A stretch of DNA of 64,000 nt from NCBI RefSeq assembly GCF_022682495.2, contig NW_026527276.1, positions 33,499 to 97,498 of the forward strand. The letters are read 5' to 3'. The stretch is from Desmodus rotundus (taxonomy: Eukaryota; Chordata; Mammalia; Chiroptera; Phyllostomidae). Below the pieces are notes generated by a model that worked only from the letters and a program-made list of their open reading frames with translations, was not told the origin of the DNA and did not search any database. The position numbers and the translations under genes are program-made. Below are positions 23,529 through 32,921 of the stretch, one piece after another (within the stretch, counting starts at the first letter, position 1; the number at the start of each line of letters is the position of its first letter).

Positions 23529-23928
23529 ATGGGCTCTGGTTTATCTAGAGCAGGAGGTATACCTGCGAGTGTTACAGCAGCTTCTCCAGGGAGCGGGTTG
23601 TAAGGTAAAGGAGCAGCATCTCATTCAGCTTTTACGAACTATAAAGGAATATTACCCTGCTTTTCCTGACAAAGGAAACTTAGATATCGAGGTTTGGGAA
23701 GAAGCAGGCGATAAGTTAAAATCTTTACAGGACAATGGTGTTTCTATCGGATCCCAAGACCTAATAACTTGGGGCCTAGTCAAGACTGCCCTCATGCCCA
23801 TGTGGGCTAAGAAACAGGAGCTAGTTACAGAGGAGGACAAGGAGTCTAGCTCAGAGGAGGAAGTTACGTATAATGTAGTAGAAGAATCAGCTATGAAAGT
23901 TCTGCCTACAGCCCCACCGGCGGAGTAA
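23529..23928 (+). pseudogene. gag matrix remnant, frameshifted
   Basis: An ATG at 23529 opens a short frame with a myristoylation-type N-terminus (MGSGLS) that stops after about 24 codons. The downstream frame (about 23569-23928) has betaretroviral matrix features: the KVKEQHLIQLLRTIKEYYP helix, a PAFPDKGNLD turn and a WGLVKTALMP block. The two frames are out of register, so the start is broken from the matrix. It then ends in a stop after an acidic Ser/Glu-rich tail. No capsid or nucleocapsid follows. Confidence 0.8.
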
Positions 23929-24758
23929 AAAGCAAGACTGACACTGGTTTTATAAACACCGCGTTTGCGGCGGGAGGAATTTCAGAAAAGATTTTTTTAA
24001 TTGTTAAGGAATTTCTTTAAAAGTGGGAACAGGCTCTCTAAGGAACAAGAGCAATGTTTTAAGCTAATTCAGCAGCTATTTAAGGCTGCTGAATGTCTCC
24101 CTAATAAGGGATCTTTAAACTTACTTAGGAACAAGTTGGGCAGGAGTGGAAATAACAGGTGGTGTGAGGTAAGATTCTAAGGCTAGTGTCTCCCTCCCTC
24201 CCTTAGAGGATTTAATTTGAAAATACTGGTTTGCTTGAATTTTATTTTTGTTCTTGAATAGCTCAATCTCAAAATATTTTCCTAAACCTCTGGTAAACAG
24301 AATGAGATCTCTAATGTTGTTACATCATAAAGATTCTACTCAGAAAGAATTTAGATTGTTTAAAATAAATAAATAAATGTATTTGCCAGTGGAGAAAAGA
24401 CTGGCTCTGAAGGTTAGGAATGTGTTCAGCAATTTGTCAATCTAAAGCATGTTACAAGTGGAATGGGGGTGTGTGTGACGTATTAAAGAAATATTAAGAA
24501 TCCTCCTTGTTTAGGCCGGAGCCGTGACCTTTTATTGTAAAAATGAAATATAGGTGTGCTGCCTCCCGGGGAGAACTAGCCCTTCTCCACGGAAGAATAC
24601 ACACCAATTTTTAACTCAGTACCTGTAAACACTGATCATTTCCTTGGGGAAGAACTGGCTATTCTCCCGGAAGGAACGATTAGTTAATTAAGTCACAAAA
24701 GGCTCCTGGCGCTCTTTTCTAAAACGTATTTTAAGCAAAGCACCTCCACCCCTGTCTT

Positions 24759-24803
24759 TCCCACATGGTCCAGTGGTTAGGATTTCTGGCCTTCACCCAG
24801 GCG
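24759..24803 (+). pseudogene. tRNA-Glu (UUC) 5' two-thirds, fused to a tRNA-Lys
   Basis: tcccacatggtccagtggtt... matches tRNA-Glu from base 1 through the anticodon stem-loop. The loop CCTTCAC carries anticodon TTC and the stem is CTGG/CCAG. The match ends at GGCG, where a tRNA-Lys begins. The T arm and acceptor 3' strand of Glu are missing. Confidence 0.8.
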
Positions 24804-24872
24804 CCCGGCTAGCTTGGTCGGTACAGCATGGGACTCTTAATCCCAGAGTTGTGGGTTTGAGCCCCACGTTTT
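24803..24872 (+). pseudogene. tRNA-Lys (CUU) pseudogene
   Basis: GCCCGGCTAGCTTGGTCGGT starts a near-complete tRNA-Lys with anticodon CTT in the loop between GGGA and TCCC stem halves, and a T arm of GTGGG/CCCAC type. The last acceptor bases are replaced, so the acceptor stem cannot close. It is embedded in the provirus. Confidence 0.82.
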
Positions 24873-25059
24873 ACTGTTTCAAAATAAAAATGAAAAAGGG
24901 GCACTTTTAAAACAGGCTATTTTTCTGTCACCACTTGGAGTCCTCCAAGGAGGGTGAGAATCAGAGAATCAGACCTCTGGGATTAAACAGGAAAAGTAAT
25001 AGGAAAAAGTTAAGGGACTGTTTATCATTCCCCTAGCAGAAAGGAACTGCAAGAGATTT

Positions 25060-25295
25060 GCCTTCTCAGTCCCAGTACTTAACAATTGTCAACCATTAGA
25101 GAGGTTTCAGTGGAAAGCCCTACCATCCGCTAACATTTTGTTCTTCAGCCTGTTTAGCCAGTACGGACTCAGTTTCCTCAAAGTGTAATTTATCATTGCA
25201 TGGATGACACCGTAATTGCTACAGCCTCTCAAGAAGAGCTAAAGCAAGTTTACCTCTATGTCACCTCAGCGGAACTAGTCGTAGCCCGGGAAAAG
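25060..25295 (+). pseudogene. pol reverse-transcriptase remnant
   Basis: A 'FQWKALP' block (about 25108-25128) and a CMDDTVIA active-site-like block (about 25197-25220; Cys in place of the usual Tyr/Phe before MDD) with a following ELKQVYLYV helix are recognisable. Most of the intervening palm is missing and frames change. Dead. Confidence 0.75.
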
Positions 25296-25299
25296 CATT

Positions 25300-25530
25300 A
25301 TAGGCCTTGGCGTCAGCGCGCGCATGCTCCCAGAGCTTCGCGGCCAGGTTTTTTCTGCCAAGGACGGGCGGGGATGGAGGAGACATTGGTCCCCATTAGC
25401 CTCCGTTTCCCCGCACCCAGCGCTGTTGTGATCAGGACCTGCTGGGGCGCCCGGGGCTGCGGTTCCCCGCAGCACCCAGCCTCCTTGGGCGCCTAGCAGC
25501 TGAGGCACAGTTTGCGCCTCTCCAAGGGGA
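25300..25530 (+). other. GC-rich insert of unknown origin inside the provirus
   Basis: About 230 bp with dense CpG (gcgcgcgcatgc, gggcgcccgggg) and no retroviral similarity, directly after the RT remnant. The base composition is unlike the AT-leaning proviral flanks. Confidence 0.5.
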
Positions 25531-25929
25531 GGCCCCAGCGTGTTTAGTTTTGAAAAAGGGATTTCTATAACGTTTACATTTCTATAACTGGAATGGGGAC
25601 ATTTCTCAACCCTGGAAAGGTGTGTAGTCTCTTAAATGTTTTGGTCCAAAGGGCAAGTTGGATGAATTTAGCCTTACTTCCTCCCTGCCCCACTTAATTC
25701 CTGGGGCAGGGACCTCCTCACTCTGGGGAATACACATCACTCTGTTCTCTGTGCTAACCCCAGAGGTTTGCGACCTCAAATAATTTGGCAAACAGAAGTT
25801 ACTCACTACCCCTCAGATTTTTAACCGTGCTGGCAATATATACCTACAATTTTTTAAGTTGTGATGATAATTTAAAGTTACCCATAGACAAATGCCTTGG
25901 GCAAAACAGGCCTGCAGTCCCACACCCCT

Positions 25930-26060
25930 TGGTCTCATACAAAGACCCATTAGGGGAGGAAAATGGGAAGGCCCAGTTGCTCTATTAACTTGGGGAAGAG
26001 GGTATGCTTGTTTTTTCTCTCCAGAAGGACCTTTGGAGCTGCATTGAAGAGGGTGAAGCT
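25930..26060 (+). pseudogene. pol integrase C-terminal remnant
   Basis: One frame reads a WEGPVALLTWGRGYA-like block, the conserved C-terminal DNA-binding domain of betaretroviral integrases, with a frameshift just before it. Only this end of integrase survives. Confidence 0.75.
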
Positions 26061-26223
26061 ATATCAGAAAAGGCTTCCCTGGCAGAGACCCACTTCCACC
26101 CCATTGGACTCTTCCGATCCAGGATTCTCCAAGCTGCGCATCACCCACCCTAAAGTGCAATTCCATCCAGTACTCCTGGAGTGATATTCAGCATCACCTA
26201 GAGGGACTTTTTCTACCAATTTA

Positions 26224-26526
26224 AAAGGACAAATTGATAAATTACAACTAGAACTACATCAGCAGCTACAGGACATTCAACACCTAACTAAGCAAGAGGT
26301 TTTCCAAACCCTCCGTGACAATCTCTACTGGCTAAACCCAAAAAATTGGTTTGATGGACTTAATCTGAGAAGGTGGGTCTTTGGAGCCACTGGTTGCTTA
26401 CTGATTATAATAATGCTCTGTGTACTGCGCGGCATTTACAAGCTATTTTCCCAGGGTCGTGTGAGAGACCAGCAAGTAGCAAGCTTTGTGGAACCTATAG
26501 CAGTCCTAAATAAAAACAAGGGGGGA
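26224..26526 (+). pseudogene. env transmembrane-subunit C-terminal remnant
   Basis: An open frame carries a heptad-like LQLELHQQLQDIQHLTKQ helix, an NWFDGLNLRRW pre-membrane segment, a hydrophobic span (ATGCLLIIIMLCVL) and a short cytoplasmic tail running to the polypurine tract. The surface subunit and the fusion region are absent. Confidence 0.8.
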
Positions 26527-26528
26527 GA
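26512..26528 (+). promoter_or_regulatory. Polypurine tract
   Basis: aaaacaaggggggaga directly before the 3' LTR, as expected for plus-strand priming. Confidence 0.85.
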
Positions 26529-27090
26529 TGTGGGGAACCGTTCCAAGCGTGGGAAATGTGGCTCAGCCCCCACTTGGAAAACCAGTGGGGAGCGAAGTTG
26601 GCGGGCAGGACCCACGTTCATGGATAAGTTCTCCAGTGGGAAATCAGGCCTGCATTGTACTTAGACTGCTATGAGACTTGCTCTTGCTAAAAAACTCCCT
26701 CACCCTGAATTGAGGAAGCAAATGTTTACTGAGTATCCTTATCTTCCCAGAATCTGGGCAAACCCCCCAGGTATGGGACAAAGTCTTTTCGACCATTTCT
26801 CCTTTTACATTGCAAATATCCCCCTTTGATGTACTCAGCGACATCCTCTCCTGTGTCTGCAAAGATAACCACCCCAAAGAAACCTATGAATAATAAATGA
26901 GGACCATGTTTGATGTAGGAGGCCTAGAAAAACAATAAAGCCTGTCCAGTCGGGGGTGAAGGGGTCTCTCTCTAACTTGGAGAGTGGCCACATAGCCCCT
27001 TTTCCCCCACCGGATTTCTATAGTCCGTGTGTATGTGTGCTTGAATACTGAAACCTCAACAGCAGATCTTGCGGGCCGCGATCCGCGTCA
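26529..27090 (+). repeat. 3' LTR
   Basis: 562 bp, TG...CA, with AATAAA at 26934-26939. Its outer end abuts the target duplication that is also the exon 19 donor. Confidence 0.95.
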
Positions 27091-27096
27091 CTTACC
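27091..27096. repeat. Provirus target-site duplication, 3' copy, overlapping the exon 19 donor
   Basis: cttacc. 27096 is the last base of exon 19, and 27091-27095 are the first five bases of its intron. Confidence 0.93.
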
Positions 27097-27155
27097 TCCG
27101 AAGATTGTTGCCTCCTTTCAAAGGATAGATGGTGGGCTTCCATTATAGACAGAAT
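27096..27155 (-). CDS. ANKRD27: ANKRD27 exon 19 (residues 610-629), donor rebuilt by a provirus target duplication
   Basis: 60 nt, phase 0/0. It encodes ILSIMEAHHLSFERRQQSSE. Acceptor CCCCCTAG; donor GAG|GTAAGT at 27095-27090. The last exon base plus the first five intron bases (27091-27096) are the target-site duplication of the provirus whose 3' LTR ends at 27090. The +6 T of the donor is therefore supplied by the LTR end. The exon remains in frame with exons 18 and 20. Confidence 0.96.
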
Positions 27156-27857
27156 CTAGGGGGACCAAGGAGACAAAGTACAGAATGAGATGGGTCCCCA
27201 AAGCTTCATCATCTGTAACACCCCAGTGACTGCCCATCTCCTCGGAAGGCCAGGCAGCTCAGCCACCCCCTGGGAGAGACAGAGGAACCAGGGCCTGGAC
27301 CTGGGGGGCGCTTACACAGATTACAATGATTAAGTCTGGGCTTCCTTCTGCCACACCATTACTCCTGCTGCTTGAAAGGAGCAGCTGGTGTTTCCTATGA
27401 ATGGGCTTAGAGGTCAAGAGAAGCCCAGACACAGAAGGGCCTCAAAGGCTGCCTTGTCCAGCCCTGGGGCTATTCGTCCACGGAGATGAAGTGTGGCCTT
27501 TTCACTGGCATCCACGAGCAGCCCAGAGCAGACCCAAGCAGGCAGCTATCTCCTTCCCTTTGCAGACCTCCCTTGGGAAGGGGCCTTTGGTAGAAGATAT
27601 AGGGGCAGAGGAGTCCTCAACTCCTCCTGGGCATCTCAGGCCACAGGCAGCACCACCTAGTCCCATCAGCTGTGGCTGCTACAAAGCAGAGACCCTGTGG
27701 GTGCACAAGAAGTGTGGTTCAGCGCCCTCTGGGGTCAGGAGCAGGGATTTCACCTTCTAAAACTGCTATCGCAGATCTTAAGTGTTCTTGTCACACATAG
27801 AAACATAGTAATAAAGAAGATTAGAGGAAACTTTTCAAGGTGATGGATATATACTTT
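27156..27857. other. Intron 18 segment, nothing recognised
   Basis: Unique-looking intronic sequence upstream of exon 19; no gene or young repeat seen. Confidence 0.45.
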
Positions 27858-28076
27858 TAAAATATTTTATTTTATTTATTTAAATATTTTATTTATTTAT
27901 TTTTAGAGAAGGGAAGGGAGGGAGAAAGAGAAATATCAATGTGTGGTTGCCTCTCAGGCGCCCCCTACTGGGGACCTGGCCCACAACCCAGGCATGTGCC
28001 CTGACTGGGAATCAAACTGTCGATCTTTCGCCTTGCAGGACAATGACCAACACACTGAGCCACACCTGTCAGGGCA
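27858..28076 (-). mobile_element. Ves SINE
   Basis: Minus-strand copy with a long T/A-rich tail at left and gagccacacctgtcagggca at right. Confidence 0.9.
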
Positions 28077-28152
28077 GTGATAGATGCGTTTATAGCTTAC
28101 ATTGTGGTGATGGTCTCACAGGTGTGTACTTATCTTCAAACTCATCAAGTTG

Positions 28153-28320
28153 TATATAGGCGTACTTCATTTTATTGTGTTTTGCTTTACTATACTTCAC
28201 AGATGTTGTGTTTCTTACAAATTGAAGGCAAGATCCTCCACCCGCAAAAAAAGTATGACTCACTTTCTTGTGGTGGTCTGGAACTGAGCCTGCGGTATCT
28301 CCAAGGTATGTCTGTACATT
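28153..28320. mobile_element. Tigger-like MITE
   Basis: About 165 bp with terminal inverted similarity: left 'ggcgtacttcattttattg' and right 'tctccaaggtatgtctgta'. This is the end sequence style of mariner/Tigger elements, with an internal 'acaaattgaaggcaag' block. Confidence 0.6.
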
Positions 28321-29163
28321 AAATATGTATTTTTTTATGTTAATACCTCAATGAAATAATTTCAAAGGCTGTGCTATCCTAGAAGATGGCATGAACAATT
28401 GAAAGACCTCCCTAGCAGAGAGTCGGAATCTGTAAAGGAAATCTGGTGAAACATCAAGAGGCAGGGAGAGGGCCTGTGCAGAGGGAGACAACTGGAGACT
28501 TGTATTAAAATGGAATCATTTATGTGAGCCACGATCAATGATGTTCAGACAATCAGCCTGATGCCCTGGGACTTCCCTGCATACGGCTCTGTGCTTCCTC
28601 TGGCCAGCTGGCCAAACACGCTTTTCTGAAGGCACACCTTCAGCCTGCGGGGAGATGCGGTACAGACAACTGGTCTCTTTCAGCCTCCCACTCCCCACCC
28701 AGTCATGAAGTCAGCACTTTCACATGTTGCCAAAAACTACAGGTTCCCAGAAATTACTCCCAGGAAAGGATGAGTAGTTCATTAACAAATCACTTATGAA
28801 GGAAATGTTCAAAATTGGGCAGATTAGGATAAGTATTTTAGGAGCTGAGGAGGAAGTCACAGGACAGCAGACCTCTGGCCCTCACTGCCTCCGTGTCCCA
28901 TTCCCTTTCCCTGCTTTCGGTCAGAGCTACTGTCCGGTGTCCACCCACTGCATTTGCTCACAAACCAACAGCACGCAGAGGCTGGGCAAAGTGCTGGGAG
29001 TAGCTGTCAGAACAACACAAAGAAAAACTCAGAATAATATAAGTAAATAAAACCCATTAACAACCAGGTTCCAAACTCAGCAGAGAGGGTACAGGCCAAG
29101 TTCTGCCCTCTGGCACTAATGCAACTTGTCTAGCATCGCGAAGGCTGAATCTGTGGATACTGA

Positions 29164-29369
29164 TTTTTATGTTTTTATTTATTTTTATTTTAAAGACAGG
29201 GGGAAGGAGGGAGAAAGAGAGGGAGAGAAACATCATCTGGCTGCCTTTATATGCACCCCAACTGAGGACTGAACCTGCAACTCAGGCATGTGCCCTGACC
29301 GGGAATTGAACCAGTGACCTTTTGGTTTGTGGGAGGATGGCCAATCAATCGAGCCACACCGGCCAGGGT
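29164..29369 (-). mobile_element. Ves SINE
   Basis: Minus-strand copy, ends gagccacaccggccagggt. It lies 58 bp below exon 18, on the intron 18 side. Confidence 0.88.
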
Positions 29370-29427
29370 GACACTGATTTTCTTTTAAAGTTATATTACT
29401 TCTCCAAGATTAAAAAAAAAGATCTAC

Positions 29428-29625
29428 CTTTGAGTTTAATGCACACTTGAGGGGAGTTTCTTTCAGTCTGTTCTGGATCTCTGTGGATGCTCCATTTTGT
29501 AGCAATGTCTCTATGATGCCTTGGTAACCCCAGCGTGCAGCTATGTGTAGGGGAGTGTCTCCTTTCTCATTACCAATATTGAGCCTGCAGGACTGCACGT
29601 CATAGTAGACCAAAGCCTTCACACA
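29428..29625 (-). CDS. ANKRD27: ANKRD27 exon 18 (ankyrin repeats; residues 544-609)
   Basis: 198 nt, phase 0/0. It encodes CVKALVYYDVQSCRLNIGNE, then KGDTPLHIAARWGYQG and the repeat ending KETPLKCALNSK. It closes the first ankyrin block. Acceptor TTTGCAG, donor AAG|GTAGAT. Confidence 0.97.
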
Positions 29626-30784
29626 CTGCAAAGAAATTGGGAAATGCCACAGTTAACTCACGTGCTGAGCCTCGGGCAATGTCTGGGTGCTCCCCAGGTC
29701 CCAGTTCAATCCAGGCTGCACTGACCATGCAGCTGTGCAGTAGCGGAGAGTTAGAACCCAAGTGTGCCAGGTTACCTGATCAGGACACATCACTTTTCCA
29801 AAAGAACTCAACTGCCCATCTGTAAGAAACGGCTGAAAAAATTGTGGCGTATCCATGCACAGAAAGGAATTACCATGGCAGGCTGGAGACCGCAATCCCC
29901 TGAAAGGCCTGATTGCAGGGTTGGCCCCTGACTTGCAATATTCCTTGGGAGCCTGGATTTGGGGGTATGTCCACAGTCCCCTACCTGATAAGGGGACTCA
30001 CTGTGCCTGACCTATTTGTATGACAACGTGGTTCATGCTGAACACCTGCTTTCCTCTGGGAGTCTGGGATTTGGTTCATGACAGGCAAAGGGTGTTTATA
30101 TGTCCGGCCTCCAATAAAACATGGCCAGAGTGCCCCATGAGCTGCCCTGGTGGACCACACTTCACAGGTGTTGGCACAACTCACGGAACCAAAGGGCGTC
30201 TTAGGAACACTGCCACAACGCACAGAACTGATCACTGTAGTGATTAAAGAGGGGGCTGGATCTGCATTTACTGACCAAGAGAATTTCCATAGTGCGTTGT
30301 TGACTTAGGAAAGTGAGCTGCATACAGACGTGTAGGGTGTTTAAGGGAGCGTCTCGTTTTTGCATGTCACCCACCTAACCCAGGATCAACCCTAAGTGTG
30401 TCTAAATCTGTGTGTTACTAGGAGGAGAATGGTGAGAGGGAATGGTTAGGGAAAATGACACACTGTTAAATGTGAAGTAAAAACAAATTATAAAAGTCCT
30501 TGAGAGTACTATAAAAAAGTAAAAGGTAAAGCTGAATATAAACAAAGGTAGCAGGGATGAGTGAGAACAACTTAATTTTACAATACTATAATGGGCAATA
30601 AAGTTTCAGGTTCGTTCCTTCAACATAGCATCTGTAATAAACTTAAAATTTTTAAATTAAACAAATCACACACAAAATCTTCCAATAATTATCAACACAG
30701 AATGCTACACTAAACCACTAGAAAGTCACATCCGTTCACGAGTCGTAAAGGGCAAACACAGCCAGGGGCAGCAGCACCACTTAC
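29626..30784. other. Intron 17, no element recognised
   Basis: About 1.16 kb between exons 18 and 17. AT-rich toward exon 17, with no clear repeat. Confidence 0.45.
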
Positions 30785-30877
30785 ATCTTCATGGCCTTGG
30801 GTGCAGGCCAGGTGGAGCGGGGTGCTGCCGCTGTTGTCCTGCGCGTCGGCACTGGCCTTGTAGTGCAGTAGCAGCAG
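30785..30877 (-). CDS. ANKRD27: ANKRD27 exon 17 (ankyrin repeat; residues 513-543)
   Basis: 93 nt, phase 0/0. It encodes LLLLHYKASADAQDNSGSTP and then LHLACTQGHED. The acceptor GGAAG has a purine-rich approach and looks comparatively weak. Donor GTAAGTGG. Confidence 0.97.
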
Positions 30878-31295
30878 CTTCCAGGGGAGGAGAAAGCGGA
30901 TGAGCAGCAGCGAGGCCACAAGGGCAGGCACATGCTTCCTCGGGAAGCCCGGCCTGCAGTCTCTTAAGGGGGAGGCCACTTGTTTCCATGTGCAAACTTA
31001 TTTAACTAATCTACAGTTAAATGATATTGTTATGCTTATCCTTCCTTACAAAAAGTTAAGAGATTAAAGAAAAAAAGTCCACAGCCCCACCTCTCCACCC
31101 CCAGATAATCAGGACACTTTGAATCTAGACCTCACAGTTCTGTCCAGGGGTAGAAGGGCCTCAGACTCGCAGCCCCTCCTGCGTGGCCACAGCACAGCCA
31201 CGGTGGGACAGAGGGGAGCAGCCAGCACGACCAGAAAGCCAGAGTCCGGCTCACCCGCACATGTGTGTGGGGTGGCCCTGTCGCCCCCTGCTCAC

Positions 31296-31411
31296 CGTCA
31301 CGCTCTGATAGCCCTTCTGACATGCAAGATGGAGCGGCGTCGACCCGTGGTAGTCCACGGCGTTCACCACAGCACCTCTGGAAACCAGGAGGTCGATGAG
31401 GGATGCCTGTC
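31296..31411 (-). CDS. ANKRD27: ANKRD27 exon 16 (ankyrin repeat; residues 474-512)
   Basis: 116 nt, entered in phase 1 and left in phase 0. It encodes QASLIDLLVSRGAVVNAVDY and then HGSTPLHLACQKGYQSVT, the second helix of one ankyrin repeat and the first of the next. Acceptor CTGTAG, donor GTGAGC. Confidence 0.97.
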
Positions 31412-31689
31412 CTACAGAATAGAAGGACTTCACATGGAGAAGGAAAGAGAAGAGGCTTTTCAAAGCCTAAGTGTGGAGCCAGAGCAATATTTTACTCTCT
31501 TATTCCCTGGCATTAGAGATGCCAGGGTGCCCTCTTCCGCTTAAGAGAAACCAGAGCTAAGGTCAAGTCAGACTCTGCAGGTTCTGGGCACTTCAGGGTG
31601 GCTTTTACAGGGGACTTCTCAGCAACAGAAGGTGGTAGAGAAGAGGCTTAGACGCCCACAGAAGATTCCACGATTCATCGGTTCATAAG

Positions 31690-31930
31690 AAGGAATACTG
31701 TGCAGCCATTAAAAAAATACTGACAGAGAGAACTGTTCTGCAAAAAGCACAATATAAACAGAATGGCCTCCACAGTATCACATACTTTATATTCATATAC
31801 ACAGATGGGGAAATTCCAGATATGTGTAAATCAAAATTATATCTCTGGGGGGCAGAAGGGTGGTGGGTGATACTGGAGAAGTTTGTGTTTTCTGTTTTGT
31901 GCTCTTTAAAAGACAGTAAAGTTATTTTTT
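31690..31930 (+). repeat. Short L1 3' fragment
   Basis: Contains 'ggaatactgtgcagccattaaaaaa' and later 3' UTR-like sequence ending in a T-rich run. Decayed. Confidence 0.55.
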
Positions 31931-32269
31931 TTTAAGCGGGATATGAGAACCCCAATTCTAAGACCATTCTCACATAGCTGGATTCAAGTCTTCCCTCCCC
32001 AGAGCACCAGCCCAGGGCAGCAGCAGGTGCCCACACAGTGAGAGTGTGGGTGAGTGCTCTGTCGGCCCCGGAGCAGCACAGGGAGGTCCCCACACCATCT
32101 GCTCTTCTTCTGTTCCAGCAAAGCCCCTGGGGGTGGGCCTGCAATGTAGTCCCTTCCACCTCCCCAACTCCACCACACCCGTCAGCCAGGCCTCAGGCCT
32201 CTACTGGGCCATCCTTGGCTCCATCCGTTTGCCGTGACACCCACAACAGGCCAGCCCAAGACCACATAC

Positions 32270-32352
32270 CACAGAGGGCAGCCACATGGAGTGGGGTGTG
32301 ACCCCTGTCATCTCTGGAGAATGGAGTGACAACTGAGGGATCATTCAGCCTC
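32270..32352 (-). CDS. ANKRD27: ANKRD27 exon 15 (ankyrin repeat; residues 446-474)
   Basis: 83 nt, entered in phase 2 and left in phase 1. It encodes RLNDPSVVTPFSRDDRGHTP and then LHVAALC. The DDRGHTPLHVAA core is a canonical ankyrin repeat first helix. In the human protein this array binds Rab32/Rab38. Acceptor ACTTTAG, donor GTATGTGG. Confidence 0.97.
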
Positions 32353-32739
32353 CTAAAGTAGAGAAAAAACACAGAAAAAGACACCCTAGGAATGGCATGC
32401 CAAAGCCTCCTCCTCCTGACAAGCTAGCCATGCCAGGGTCTTGGGACTGCAAGAGAGGTCTCTGAGTGTGGTCCAGGCTGGGTCTCTCCTGTATGTCCCA
32501 GAAATAACCCAGTCCCTGCTCACAGGGTGGGGAACTCAGCATCTAGTTTCAGCACGCCTCGCCGCCGCCTCACCCTCTAGGCCTTGACACCCAGCAAAAT
32601 AGCCTGACGAGGTTAAGGGGAAACCAAAAAGGTTACTGGGAGAAGCTGACAATTCTCCCATCCTAAGCTCACTTGCTGAGGCTGGCACAGGCTCTCTATC
32701 TGCCTACCCTGGTATCAAGCCCAACAGCTTGCCAAGGAT

Positions 32740-32900
32740 TTTATTCCATCTGATGCTCCAAAAGGCAGAGATGAGTGTCCCCACTTTACAGAAGAGAAAG
32801 CTGAGAGCAGCTAAGATAAGGGCCTCATTCAAAATCGCATGGGAAAGAGGTAGAAGAGTTCCGCCAAGGCCCTGAGTATCCCACTTCCTGGTGTACCAAG
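32740..32900. repeat. MIR-like fragment
   Basis: 'cactttacagaagagaaagctgag' and 'tcattcaaaatcgcatgg' resemble the MIR core. Old and diverged. Confidence 0.5.
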
Positions 32901-32921
32901 CTGCCACAGGGAGCCTCTTAC

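Larger units (their letters stand above)
23929..25060 (+). other. Non-coding proviral interior with two related hairpins
   Basis: Where capsid, protease and early pol should be there is about 1.1 kb without retroviral coding similarity. It holds two similar hairpins (24570-24588 and 24647-24668) and the tRNA chimera (24759-24872). Confidence 0.55.
22091..27090 (+). mobile_element. Betaretrovirus-like endogenous provirus, antisense in ANKRD27 intron 19
   Basis: 5.0-kb provirus with two LTRs (558 and 562 bp) starting TG and ending CA, a 6-bp target duplication (cttacc, 22085-22090 and 27091-27096), a tRNA-Lys-like primer-binding site, a polypurine tract, and remnants of gag matrix, reverse transcriptase, integrase C-terminus and env TM in the canonical order. 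Matrix similarity, a 6-bp duplication and a Lys-type primer all suit a class II (beta-like, HML-type) retrovirus. The internal genes are broken and largely deleted, while the LTRs differ at only seven positions plus one 4-bp indel. It cannot encode a full retroviral protein. Confidence 0.93.

Noticed and set aside
24803..24872. Functional tRNA-Lys gene
   Set aside because: The acceptor stem cannot close because the 3' bases are replaced, and it is fused to a partial tRNA-Glu inside a provirus.
26413..26664. Open frame running from env remnant into the 3' LTR
   Set aside because: A continuation of the env TM remnant into LTR sequence; not an independent gene.
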